Positions 32,325 to 40,563 are shown, counted from the stretch's first letter. The stretch: 64,000 nucleotides of DNA from Prevotella sp. ne3005 (GCF_900110085.1 NZ_FOCK01000003.1:62001-126000), one strand, 5' to 3'. Notes: generated from the letters alone by a model not told the origin. Made by a program: numbers and translations.

Positions 32325-33998
32325 TTACTTTTTTCCAGGCAGTGAAGCAATTAATGTCAGCAGCTGACTTGTCTGAACACCCTTGTCTGTGATATGGATA
32401 ATAAAACCAACCTTCAACGTGGCATACCGGTCAAAGGTTATCAAGTATGATAAATCGGTACGATTATAGATTGGAGAACGGTAGAAAGGATCACCCCAAT
32501 AATACTCGCCAAAGCCATCCGCACCTAAACGTTGCAAACCAGCACCCCAATAGAAAGTCTCATTCACACCCCATTTTTTCCATCTCAAGCCTGCCTCGCC
32601 AAGAAAACCCATACGAGCCTGAGGCTGCTTCTCAAGGCCCCTGTCTCTATCGAAGTTGATAATAGTTCCTACTCTTACACCCAGGGAGTCGGTCGTTGCC
32701 GACAGTTTGAAGTTACGTCCCACATAAGGATGAATCATCGTGTTGTCGTGCATCGTATGGACTTTATAACTTTCACCTCCAAATTCCAAAGCATAATGAT
32801 AATAATAGCCATTGGCACCAAGAAGGAATCCGCCGACATTGAACTGGATCATACCACCAGCCATAAACTGCTCACGTGAATCGGCTCCACGTTTAGAGGT
32901 CCAATCAAGGAATGCTTCGATATAGCCGCTCTTCGTCTTATACAGAAAGTCAAAACCCGTCATGTTCGGCCGGTAGATCTGTATGGAATCGCAAATCAGA
33001 TATTCAGGCATCTCCTCTACCATCAAACGACGAGGATATTTCCCCAATAAAACCCTTAAGTATTGATTCTGATATTTGTAGTAAGCTAAAAAACCCTCCT
33101 TATCCAGATAGTTCTCGCCCCCCCAATCAATCAACGCATCGTAACCAGCCACCAATTGATGGGTGTTTTCTTTGACGCCCAATGAAACCTGGGGTTGTAT
33201 TCGGAATCCAGCATAAGTATTTGCCTGACGGTATGAAGATTTTTTCCCTTCCAAATTATTGAAGAACCCCCGGGCATTAACCTCCCACCCTATTTCCTGC
33301 GCATAGGATACCTGATACGTCGAGAGGACTATACCGACTATTAGCCAAGTAAAAAAACGATGTATATCTTTACATTCCTGTTTCCAATCACCTTTATAAG
33401 TCTTAGGAACACGCCAATCTTCACCAAATCGTTTGACTAACCAGTCTTCCATGTGACCAGGGAGTTTAAAGGTATAGCCATAGCATTCATAATCAGTCAA
33501 TGTCTCAAAATACTTCAATTCTTGAATCCGTACAAAGTGTTCCTCACCATAATGCTTTAATACACCGTCTTCTCTGAACCAAATGCTGAAATCGACAATA
33601 AGGCTATCCTTATTATAAAAAACAATTTGCTGAAGCTTCTCTAAAAAATATGCTTCTCTTCCGACCTTATAACCACGCTGCAACATCTCTTCCTTCAAAA
33701 CGTCCAACGCATCAAAATCCATCAGATCGAAATCGAAGTCGTTATCATGCCGGATGAAATGATGCTCCCTGTATAGGCCCAGTGCAAGCCCATCGGTCAG
33801 TCTATAGTGGATGCCATGTTTATCCAGTATCTCGCAGATTTGATAAAGCTCATGTACATCTTCATCCTTCAACGTCACTTTTAAGGTATTGAAGGGGAAA
33901 AGATGATAAACAACATACTTCTTTTTAAAGAGTCGTTGTAGTAAAAACTTTACTTTTTTACGATAGTACCTAATATAAAATAGAATTTTGAACAGCAT
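32325..33998 (-). CDS. LicD-like domain fused to an outer-membrane barrel domain
   Basis: The protein has about 557 residues from ATG 33998; the ATG at 34052 would overlap the GNAT gene. Residues about 45-210 are LicD/fukutin-like (LTDGLALGLYREHHFIRHDNDFDFDL, with Asp residues for metal), a cytoplasmic phosphocholine-transferase-type domain. At 214-233 comes a hydrophobic stretch ending VSYAQE that looks exactly like a signal peptide with its cleavage site. Residues 234-557 are amphipathic barrel-like strands (AGFRIQPQVSLGV, GFLGEAGLRW). A cytoplasmic enzyme joined to an exported barrel is odd. The junction sits at a run of seven T on the coding strand (33357-33351), so a real fusion, a programmed slip or a sequencing indel are all possible. 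Confidence 0.7.
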   Translation of the reverse strand: MLFKILFYIRYYRKKVKFLLQRLFKKKYVVYHLFPFNTLKVTLKDEDVHELYQICEILDKHGIHYRLTDGLALGLYREHHFIRHDNDFDFDLMDFDALDVLKEEMLQRGYKVGREAYFLEKLQQIVFYNKDSLIVDFSIWFREDGVLKHYGEEHFVRIQELKYFETLTDYECYGYTFKLPGHMEDWLVKRFGEDWRVPKTYKGDWKQECKDIHRFFTWLIVGIVLSTYQVSYAQEIGWEVNARGFFNNLEGKKSSYRQANTYAGFRIQPQVSLGVKENTHQLVAGYDALIDWGGENYLDKEGFLAYYKYQNQYLRVLLGKYPRRLMVEEMPEYLICDSIQIYRPNMTGFDFLYKTKSGYIEAFLDWTSKRGADSREQFMAGGMIQFNVGGFLLGANGYYYHYALEFGGESYKVHTMHDNTMIHPYVGRNFKLSATTDSLGVRVGTIINFDRDRGLEKQPQARMGFLGEAGLRWKKWGVNETFYWGAGLQRLGADGFGEYYWGDPFYRSPIYNRTDLSYLITFDRYATLKVGFIIHITDKGVQTSQLLTLIASLPGKK

Positions 33999-34038
33999 TT
34001 GTTTATTTCTAAAAGAGAATAGCTGCCACACACCATTG

Positions 34039-34629
34039 TCACTTGTAATCATACAAAAAACGGCAGTGACAAAAAAATGCAGAACTGTAAAGAGAATAGA
34101 TGGGATGGCGGATAGCGGCCAACACCCCAGACCATGTGTTGAGCATTACTGGTTCCAATTGCTTTCGAAAGATAAAGCTTTTATGGCCATCGGAATCTGA
34201 CTTCTTGAAACCAATCAGCTTGTATCCATTCTTCAGATGGCATTGTACAGACCAGTTGGCATCAGTTGTAGTGCTACTTTTAATGTGTGTCATACCAATA
34301 CGACGTAGTACTTCTGACTCATACGCTATCATCTTTGTGGCGATTCCCTGTCTGTGAACCTTTGGCAATACAGCCAGATAAAAACTATATGCTCGTTTTT
34401 TTTTCATGTTCACCCTAAAGCAGTGCATACCTAACAATTCCTCGCTGTCAGCATCAAGTGCAACAAAAATCATTGCGTTTTCTATTGCCTTCTTGAACTC
34501 TTCTATTGTACGGTACATCCACTTTTCTTCCAAATGATAATCTGACCACATGCTGAACGCCTTATTGGCTAATGCATACAAGGCTTCTTTAGTAACTGCT
34601 GTTTCGTGAATCTGTTTAATTATAGTCAT
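34039..34629 (-). CDS. GNAT family N-acetyltransferase
   Basis: The protein has about 196 residues from ATG 34629 (an ATG lies 6 codons upstream). FYLAVLPKVHRQGIATKMIAY is the acetyl-CoA binding motif A of GNAT enzymes (normally Q/RxxGxG/A), and HLKNGYKLIGF is the usual C-terminal motif. It lies upstream of the LicD/barrel gene on the same strand in an AT-rich context, so it may acetylate an amino sugar or similar precursor. That is inference. The C-terminal 40 residues after FIFRKQL look unrelated to the domain. Confidence 0.8.
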   Translation of the reverse strand: MTIIKQIHETAVTKEALYALANKAFSMWSDYHLEEKWMYRTIEEFKKAIENAMIFVALDADSEELLGMHCFRVNMKKKRAYSFYLAVLPKVHRQGIATKMIAYESEVLRRIGMTHIKSSTTTDANWSVQCHLKNGYKLIGFKKSDSDGHKSFIFRKQLEPVMLNTWSGVLAAIRHPIYSLYSSAFFCHCRFLYDYK

Positions 34630-34678
34630 TTTAGCAATAATTATCACTAAAAAATTCTACTCACAGCAATGAAAGAAC

Positions 34679-35710
34679 TTACTTCTCAGAGTAGAGCACT
34701 TGGATGAGCGTTTGACCGACGGCCTGGAGGGTGGTGCGGTCGATGTGCTGCATGTCGTCGCTGACGGTGTGCCACGTAGGACCGAAGCTGCTCTGCTCGC
34801 AGGCGGGATAGTAGGGGATGATGTCGATACACGGGATATGGGCCACGCTGTTGACAGGCGCATGGTCGTCGGTGACGTAGGTGCCGGGCTTGTTGGGGAA
34901 CATACTGCCGAAGCCTACCACCTGGGCTGCACGCCATACACGGTCGGCCACATCAGGGGCGTATTGCATCGACATGCCCTCCTTGAAGAACATGGCGCCC
35001 TGACCGCCTACCATGTCGAGCAGGATGCCGTAACGGGCTTTGTAACCGGCGACATGGGGATTGGCAGCCCAGTATTGCGAGCCGAGGGCCCACGTGTTGC
35101 CAGCGTCGGCCACATCGCTCCACTGAGGCGTGCCCCAGTCTTCAGCATCGAAGCAGATGAAGTCGATGCCGATGCCTGCACTCTCCGACTTGAGCTGACG
35201 GGCCAGCTCGAGCATGACGGCAACACCCGAGGCACCATCGTTGGCCGCCATGACGGGCGTACGGTGGTTGGCGGGGTCAGGATCGTTGTCGGCCCAGGGA
35301 CGGCTGTCCCAGTGGGCACAGACGAGGACACGCTCGCTGAGGTCGGGACGGTAGCTGGCAATGATGTTGGTGGCACGTAGCGTGGTGCCGTCGTAGCCGC
35401 GGAGGTTGGTATGCTGGGGGGTGACCGTGAGGCCATAACGCTGGAATTTGTTGGCTATCCAGGAGGCACAGCGATCGTGGGCTTCGCTGTTCATGATGCG
35501 AGGACCGAAGGCACACTGCTGTTCACAGAAGACGTAGGCACTATCGGCACAGAAAGCAGGGCCGACGGGCTCTTCGGTGGTTTCGGCAGCAACGACGGAC
35601 GTCTGCTGGCGAAGGCCGCAGGAGGATAAAAGTAAAAAGGTAAAAAGGTAAAAAGGTAAAAAGGTTATTACCTTTGGCGTTTTTACTTGCTGCAAAAATA
35701 AATTTTTCAT
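34679..35710 (-). CDS. M28-family lipoprotein, glutaminyl-peptide cyclotransferase-like
   Basis: The protein has 343 residues. After a lipoprotein signal with lipobox LSSC31 comes an M28 zinc fold: H133 in CAHWDSRPWADND, D158 in AANDGASG, E190 in FDAEDWG and H314 in PTWHTVSDD. These match the single-zinc glutaminyl cyclases known from Porphyromonas and Prevotella, which convert N-terminal Gln of exported proteins to pyroglutamate. Remarkably, residues 16-28 of the signal peptide are encoded by the octamer array at 35631-35665. It lies 7 bases after the end of the C26/M19 gene on the same strand. Confidence 0.87.
   Translation of the reverse strand: MKNLFLQQVKTPKVITFLPFYLFTFLLLSSCGLRQQTSVVAAETTEEPVGPAFCADSAYVFCEQQCAFGPRIMNSEAHDRCASWIANKFQRYGLTVTPQHTNLRGYDGTTLRATNIIASYRPDLSERVLVCAHWDSRPWADNDPDPANHRTPVMAANDGASGVAVMLELARQLKSESAGIGIDFICFDAEDWGTPQWSDVADAGNTWALGSQYWAANPHVAGYKARYGILLDMVGGQGAMFFKEGMSMQYAPDVADRVWRAAQVVGFGSMFPNKPGTYVTDDHAPVNSVAHIPCIDIIPYYPACEQSSFGPTWHTVSDDMQHIDRTTLQAVGQTLIQVLYSEK
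35631..35665 (-). repeat. GTAAAAAG-type octamer array forming a signal peptide core
   Basis: AGTAAAAA, then GGTAAAAA three times, then GGT on the plus strand: a strict period of 8. On the coding (minus) strand the units read ACCTTTTT and translate to Phe, Leu, Pro, Tyr and Thr in a fixed cycle, giving the hydrophobic h-region of the lipoprotein above. Confidence 0.92.
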
Positions 35711-35717
35711 TATTTCA

Positions 35718-37439
35718 TTATTTCATTTTTTCATTTTCTTGCGCTTGGCGCATGACACGGAGAAAATTGCCGCCCCAGATCTTCTGGATGTCGGCTTCGC
35801 TGTAGCGGCGGGCAAGGAGCTGACGGGTGAAGTTGAGGAGCTCGGAGCTGTTGGCGAGTCCGGGGACGCCACCGTCGCCGTCGAAGTCAGTGCCGAGGCC
35901 CACATGGTCGATGCCCATCACCTGGATGGCATGCTCGAGGTGGGCAAGGACGTCGAGGATGGTGGCCTGACCGTCGCGGCGCAGGAAGCCATTGTAGATG
36001 GTGGTCTGCGCCACACCGCCTTTGGCTGCGAGGGCCCGCATCTGATCGTCGGTGAGGTTGCGGGGATGGTCGCAGAGCGCCCGGCTGCTGCTGTGGCTGC
36101 ATACGATGGGCACACGGCTGATGTCGAGGGCATCGTAGAAGCTCTTTTCACCGGCATGGCTCATGTCGACGAGGATGCCCAGGCGGTTCATCTCGTGGAT
36201 GACCTGCTCGCCGAAGGCACTGACACCGCCATGGGTGGCGTTGCTACGGGAGGCGGAGTCGCAGATGTCGTTGTCGCCATTGTGGCAGAGGGTCATGTAG
36301 ACGATGCCACGGTCGTGGAAGTGCTGCAGGTTCTGCAGCTGTCCGTCAAGGGCGATGCCGTTTTCGATGCCGAGCATGATGGATTTGAGCCCCCGGTGCT
36401 TGTTGATCCAGAGGTCGTCGGGAGTCCGGGCAAGGGCGATATGGGCGCTGTTCTGCGCCACTATCTCTTCTATCTTGTCGAAGATACGGTCGGCAAAGGC
36501 GGTGGGATGGTCGGTGGGCTGCGGCAGGTAGGCCACCATGATGGTGGCGTCCTGACGCCCTTCGGTCATCTTCTGCAGGTCGACGAGGATCTTGGGGTCG
36601 CGCTGGTCGAAGTGGATGCCTTCGGGGAAGAACATGGGGGTGTCGCAGTGGGTGTCGAGGGTGAGTACACGGTCGTGGACACGGTGGGCGGCACGGTAGC
36701 TGGCGGCTTCGCCGACGAGCCACTGGAAGAGGGGCAGTCCGTCGGCAAGGCATTCGGGATGCCACTGGACGCCGAGGATGGATTTGTATTCATTGCTCTC
36801 CATGGCTTCGATGATGCCGTCGGGGGCTGTGGCCACGGTGCGGAAGAGCGGACCGGGGTCGCTGACAGCCTGATGGTGGAAGGAGTTGACACTCATTTCC
36901 GTGGCCCGGTAGGCCACGGAAATGAGTGAGTCGGGCTCTATTTTCACACTATGGGTAGGCTCGGAGCGGTCGGCATCCTGGGAGTGCTTGATGGTGCAGG
37001 TGGCACCGATGTCCTGAGAGACCTTGCCACCGAAGGCGACGGCGAGGGTCTGGATGCCACGGCAGATGCCGAGGATGGGCAGCTGACGGTTGTAGGCCAG
37101 ACGGGCGATGAGTAGCTCGGGCAGGTCGCGCTCTTTGTTGATGCCATGGAGCAGGGGCGAGGGCTCTTCACCAGCCCAGAGGGGGTTGATGTCGCCACCG
37201 CCGCTGAGGATGAGACCGTCGATGCGGTCGAGGGTGTTGATGATGACGTCGGCAGAGTCAACAGGGGGTATCACGAGGGGTACACCACCGGCGGCTACCA
37301 CAGACTGATAGTAGCCCTGGCCGAGTTTACAGGTGAGGTCTTCGTAGTTGCCCGTGATGCCGATGACGGGCTTCCCGTCGGCTTCGGGGAAGCGGGCATA
37401 GATGTCATCGAGGTAGGTTTTTAGCTCGAAGTGTTTCAT
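35718..37439 (-). CDS. Fusion of class I glutamine amidotransferase (C26) and M19 membrane dipeptidase
   Basis: The protein has 573 residues. Residues about 22-245 are a gamma-glutamyl hydrolase/PuuD-like domain with nucleophile C126 in GICRGIQ and H227/E229 in VQWHPE. Residues about 255-570 are a renal-dipeptidase-like M19 domain with the binuclear metal site: H264 and D266 (THCD), E359 (GIEN), H428 and H449, and Asp in GTDFDG. Together they could cleave gamma-glutamyl compounds and then dipeptides. No signal peptide is seen, so it acts in the cytoplasm. It overlaps the Lrp-type regulator gene by 4 bases (ATGA) and is probably controlled by it. Confidence 0.88.
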   Translation of the reverse strand: MKHFELKTYLDDIYARFPEADGKPVIGITGNYEDLTCKLGQGYYQSVVAAGGVPLVIPPVDSADVIINTLDRIDGLILSGGGDINPLWAGEEPSPLLHGINKERDLPELLIARLAYNRQLPILGICRGIQTLAVAFGGKVSQDIGATCTIKHSQDADRSEPTHSVKIEPDSLISVAYRATEMSVNSFHHQAVSDPGPLFRTVATAPDGIIEAMESNEYKSILGVQWHPECLADGLPLFQWLVGEAASYRAAHRVHDRVLTLDTHCDTPMFFPEGIHFDQRDPKILVDLQKMTEGRQDATIMVAYLPQPTDHPTAFADRIFDKIEEIVAQNSAHIALARTPDDLWINKHRGLKSIMLGIENGIALDGQLQNLQHFHDRGIVYMTLCHNGDNDICDSASRSNATHGGVSAFGEQVIHEMNRLGILVDMSHAGEKSFYDALDISRVPIVCSHSSSRALCDHPRNLTDDQMRALAAKGGVAQTTIYNGFLRRDGQATILDVLAHLEHAIQVMGIDHVGLGTDFDGDGGVPGLANSSELLNFTRQLLARRYSEADIQKIWGGNFLRVMRQAQENEKMK

Positions 37440-37915
37440 GACTTCCGTTCGTCTTCGTCGAGAGCAATGGGAATCTCGCGCTTGAGACTCTGCTCAAGGG
37501 AGATGAGCGTTTCGGTGGCCACGACGCCGGGGATGCCTTGCAGCTTGCCGTTGAGCAGCTCCATGAGCTGTTCGTTGTCGCGGGCATAGAGCTTGACAAG
37601 CATGGTGTAGGGGCCGGTGGTGAAGTGGCACTCCACCACTTCGGGGATATGGCGCAGGCACTCTACCACCTCTTTGTACATCGAGCCTTTCTCGAGGTTG
37701 ATGCCTACATAGGTGCAGGTGCTGTAGCCGAGACTCTTGGGGTTGACATCGAAGCCGCTGCCGGTGATGACTTCAGCGTCGATGAGGTGTTGAACACGCT
37801 GGTGGATGGCGGCACGCGACACGTTGCATTCGGCGGCTACATCCTTAAACGGGATTCGGGCGTTCTTGGAGAGAATGCTCAGAATCTTCTTGTCAAGAAA
37901 ATCAATTTTGTCCAT
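37436..37915 (-). CDS. Lrp/AsnC family transcriptional regulator
   Basis: The protein has 159 residues. An N-terminal winged helix (LDKKILSILSKNARIPFKDVAAECNVSRAAIHQRVQHL) is followed by an alpha-beta RAM ligand domain (GSGFDVNPKSLGY ... HFTTGPYTMLVKLYARD). These proteins sense amino acids and regulate transport and catabolism genes. It is the first gene in an operon with the C26/M19 hydrolase and possibly the M28 lipoprotein, so the ligand may be an amino acid or dipeptide released by them. A promoter box lies at 37946-37953. Confidence 0.92.
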   Translation of the reverse strand: MDKIDFLDKKILSILSKNARIPFKDVAAECNVSRAAIHQRVQHLIDAEVITGSGFDVNPKSLGYSTCTYVGINLEKGSMYKEVVECLRHIPEVVECHFTTGPYTMLVKLYARDNEQLMELLNGKLQGIPGVVATETLISLEQSLKREIPIALDEDERKS

Positions 37916-37945
37916 CTTCTTTCCCTTTTAGTTACAATTTGTCAG

Positions 37946-37953
37946 CAAAAGTA
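37946..37953 (-). promoter_or_regulatory. Promoter box of the Lrp-type regulator operon
   Basis: On the minus strand TACTTTTG, matching TAnnTTTG. At the -33 distance the sequence is GTTG (37977-37974), one base off consensus. Confidence 0.6.
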
Positions 37954-38000
37954 AGCAATTTTATTGAACTTTGCAACTTTTAAGGGAAAAATTTGAAAAA

Positions 38001-38026
38001 AAGTGTGCCACTTCCGTGACACACTT
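38001..38026 (-). terminator. Terminator of the FKBP operon
   Basis: The arms AAGTGTG... (38001-38011) and ...CACACTT (38016-38026) form an 11-base stem with one mismatch around a TTCC loop. On the minus strand it is followed by a T run (38000-37996). It lies 2 bases after the last FKBP stop codon. Confidence 0.85.
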
Positions 38027-38028
38027 GG

Positions 38029-38877
38029 TTATTCTTTCACAATTTCGAGTAATTCGACATCGAAAATGAGCATGCTGTAAGGTTTGATGTTTTCTCCAGC
38101 TCCCCGCTCGCCGTAACCCAGCTCGTAGGGGATGTAGAGTTGCCACTTGCTACCCACAGGCATGAGGGTGAGGGCTTCGGTCCAGCCTTTGATGACCTGC
38201 ATGGGGGTGAACTCGGCAGGCTCGCCACGCTTGTAGCTGCTGTCGAAGACCGTGCCGTCGAGCAGGCGACCTTCATAGTGGACCTTCACTTTGTCGGACG
38301 ACTGGGGCACCTCACCCTGGCCTTTGACGAGCACCTTGTACTGCAGACCACTGGGGAGACTGACGACATCGTCGCGCTTGGCATTCTCTTCGAGGAACTT
38401 TCGACCTGCGTCGCGGGTGGCTCCGTAGAGGCGCTCTTCACGGGCGGCTTTGTCGGCCTGCTGCTTCGTGGTGAAGTAGGTCTCAGCAGCCGCCACGGTG
38501 AAACGGGTGGTGTCGCCGAGCAGGGCGTCGGCAAAGCCGCGGTAGAAGAGGTCGGCATTGATGGAGTCGGGCGTCTGCTCGAAGTCTTTCCGGATGCCGG
38601 GGAACATGCGCTCGTTGACCTGCTGGGCGATGTTCATGCCGACCATGTAGGCTTTTTGCTTAGGGTCGGAGGTGACCTTGACGGCATCCATGAAACCACG
38701 CACGAAGTCGGCCATCAGCGTGGTGTCGACTTTCTGCTGGAGCAGGAAGGGCACAAGACCGTTGGTGATGGTCATGCCAGCGGTGTAGCTGACCGAGTCG
38801 CTACTGGTCTTCAGCTGTTGTGCAAACGAAGAAGCACCCGCCACGAGGGCGAGTGCTATCATGATGAACTTCTTCAT
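38029..38877 (-). CDS. FKBP-type peptidyl-prolyl isomerase 1 (periplasmic)
   Basis: The protein has 282 residues with a signal peptide (MKKFIMIALALVAGASSFAQ) without lipobox. The helical N-terminal FkpA-like dimer domain is followed by the FKBP domain from about 175: VKVHYEGRLLDGTVFDSSYKRGEPAEF, VIKGWTEAL, and closing KPYSMLIFDVELLEI. It speeds prolyl isomerisation and assists protein folding in the periplasm. It is last of three FKBP genes in a row and overlaps the start of FKBP 2 by 1 base (38877). Confidence 0.92.
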   Translation of the reverse strand: MKKFIMIALALVAGASSFAQQLKTSSDSVSYTAGMTITNGLVPFLLQQKVDTTLMADFVRGFMDAVKVTSDPKQKAYMVGMNIAQQVNERMFPGIRKDFEQTPDSINADLFYRGFADALLGDTTRFTVAAAETYFTTKQQADKAAREERLYGATRDAGRKFLEENAKRDDVVSLPSGLQYKVLVKGQGEVPQSSDKVKVHYEGRLLDGTVFDSSYKRGEPAEFTPMQVIKGWTEALTLMPVGSKWQLYIPYELGYGERGAGENIKPYSMLIFDVELLEIVKE

Positions 38878-39755
38878 TACTTCTTAGGATTAACCTCGAT
38901 GAGCTCGATCTTGAAGATCAGTGCAGAGAAAGGCTTGATGATGTTCTGCTCACGCTCGCCATAGGCCTGATCCTGAGGAATGTAAACCTCCCATACAGAA
39001 CCGGCAGGCATGTGGCAGAGAGCCTCGGTCCAACCCTTGATGACCTGGTTGGCACGGAATGTGGTGGGCTCGCCGCGCTTGTAGCTGCTGTCGAAGATAG
39101 AGTCGTTGATCAGACGGCCCTCGTAGTGAACCTTCACCAGAGAGGTGTCGGTGGGGATGGCACCAGTACCCTCTTTGATGACTTTGTACTGAACGCCGTT
39201 GGCGAGGGTCTTCACACCTTCTTTCTTGGCATTCTCGGCGAGGAACTTCTCACCAGCCACCTTGTTGGGGCCGTAGGTCTTTTCAAGCTCCCTGGCCTTC
39301 ACCACAGAGATGAGGCGCTGGGCTACCATCTGAGCAGAGTCGACGGTCATGAGACCCTTTTTGCCAGTGGTTCCGCTGACGAAACCAGCCATGAAGTTTT
39401 TCAGGGAGATGGACTTCGTAGAGTCGTCGCCGAATACCTCGTGGTTAATGCCCTTCAGCATACGGTTAGAGATCTGCTGACCAATCTGGATACCAGCATA
39501 GTAGGCGGCCTTCTTCTTGTTGTCGCCAGCGTTGGCACCCTCGTTAAGACCCTTGATGAAGTCGGCCATGTAGGCGGTGTCCATCTCAAGGCTACCAACG
39601 AGATACTCTTTCAGACCCTGTGTCTGAGACATACCGAGCGCATAGCTCAGGGTGTCGACATCAGTTTTCAGACTTGCTCTGGGAGTGTTGTTGCCGCATG
39701 ACGCAATCATCACGGCAGCTACAGCTGCAATCGCAGCAAATGTAATCTTTTTCAT
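38877..39755 (-). CDS. FKBP-type peptidyl-prolyl isomerase 2 (lipoprotein)
   Basis: The protein has 292 residues. The N-terminus MKKITFAAIAAVAAVMIASCGNN has lipobox IASC20, so it should be lipid-anchored, probably to the outer membrane. The FKBP domain includes VKVHYEGRLINDSIFDSSYKRGEPTTF and ends KPFSALIFKIELIEV; the GERE loop (QAYGEREQNIIKPF) is as in its neighbour. It is a paralogue of the flanking genes and differs from them in where it should act. An octamer array separates it from FKBP 3. Confidence 0.92.
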   Translation of the reverse strand: MKKITFAAIAAVAAVMIASCGNNTPRASLKTDVDTLSYALGMSQTQGLKEYLVGSLEMDTAYMADFIKGLNEGANAGDNKKKAAYYAGIQIGQQISNRMLKGINHEVFGDDSTKSISLKNFMAGFVSGTTGKKGLMTVDSAQMVAQRLISVVKARELEKTYGPNKVAGEKFLAENAKKEGVKTLANGVQYKVIKEGTGAIPTDTSLVKVHYEGRLINDSIFDSSYKRGEPTTFRANQVIKGWTEALCHMPAGSVWEVYIPQDQAYGEREQNIIKPFSALIFKIELIEVNPKK

Positions 39756-39774
39756 TTTCGTAATTGTTTATTTT

Positions 39775-39814
39775 ACTTTTTTACCTTCTTACCTTTTTAC
39801 CCTTTTACCTTTAC
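39775..39814 (-). repeat. GTAAAAAG-type octamer array between FKBP genes 3 and 2
   Basis: On the plus strand the units ACTTTTTT, ACCTTCTT, ACCTTTTT, ACCCTTTT and ACCTTTAC have a strict period of 8. The stop codon of FKBP 3 (39811-39813) lies in the last unit, and the start of FKBP 2 is 20 bases beyond the other end. Confidence 0.88.
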
Positions 39815-40416
39815 ACGACCTGAATCAGTTCAACATCGAAGATCAGGGCTGCAAACGGGGGAATAGAGGCACCTGCACCACCCTCGCCGTAAGCCAGACG
39901 GTAGGGGATGAAGAAACGATACTTGGCACCCTCCTGCATGAGTTGCAGACCCTCGGTCCAACCGGCAATGACCTGCTGCAAGGGGAAGGTGGCAGGCTCG
40001 CCGCGCTGATAGCTGCTGTCGAAGACTGTACCGTCGATGAGTGTTCCCTCGTAGTGGCACATCACCGTGTCTTTAGCACTAGGCTTCTTGCCGTTGCCCT
40101 CTTTCAGTACCTGATACTGCAGACCGCTGGGCAACGTGACGATGCCCTCTTTCTTGCTGTTCTCGGCGAGGTATTTCTCACCAGCCTCCTTATGCGCTTT
40201 TCCTTGCTCGGCGCGCTCGGCCTGAAGCTTCTCCTGCTGCTTACGGAAATAGTCCTGTACAATCGTTTGAGCCTCACGGTGAGACACCTGCAGTTCGTTG
40301 CCCTCGAGCACATCCTTGATGGCCTGTGCAAAATCGTCGGCACTGATGTCACTGGCACCCATCTGGGACAGCTGCTGACCGATGCCCAGACCCAAAGCAT
40401 AACTTAATTTATCCAT
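39811..40416 (-). CDS. FKBP-type peptidyl-prolyl isomerase 3 (cytoplasmic)
   Basis: The protein has 201 residues without signal peptide, so it is cytoplasmic and FklB-like. The N-terminal helical domain (MDKLSYALGLGIGQQLSQ...) is followed by a basic and acidic helix (FRKQQEKLQAERAEQ) and an FKBP domain ending PPFAALIFDVELIQVV. It is first in the three-gene FKBP operon; the -7 box is at 40461-40468. The set gives the cell one isomerase each in cytoplasm, lipid-anchored and soluble periplasmic form from one transcript. Confidence 0.92.
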   Translation of the reverse strand: MDKLSYALGLGIGQQLSQMGASDISADDFAQAIKDVLEGNELQVSHREAQTIVQDYFRKQQEKLQAERAEQGKAHKEAGEKYLAENSKKEGIVTLPSGLQYQVLKEGNGKKPSAKDTVMCHYEGTLIDGTVFDSSYQRGEPATFPLQQVIAGWTEGLQLMQEGAKYRFFIPYRLAYGEGGAGASIPPFAALIFDVELIQVV

Positions 40417-40460
40417 TCTTTCTTTATATAAATAATGTGTTATCTCTCAAAATTCGGGCG

Positions 40461-40468
40461 CAAAGGTA
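40461..40468 (-). promoter_or_regulatory. -7 box of the FKBP operon
   Basis: On the minus strand TACCTTTG followed by CGC, 45 bases before the FKBP 3 start. No clear -33 TTTG. Confidence 0.6.
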
Positions 40469-40563
40469 CAACAAAAAAGTGAAAAGCGAAGAGTGAAAGG
40501 TGAAAATTTTACTACCGCCACACATTTTTTCTTAATTCTTAACGGTTAACTCTATTTTTTTCG

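Noticed and set aside
35739..36929. Plus-strand ORF of 396 codons
   Set aside because: It is antisense to the C26/M19 fusion, whose catalytic motifs are all in place. The frame is open only because of GC-rich codon bias and has no recognisable domain.
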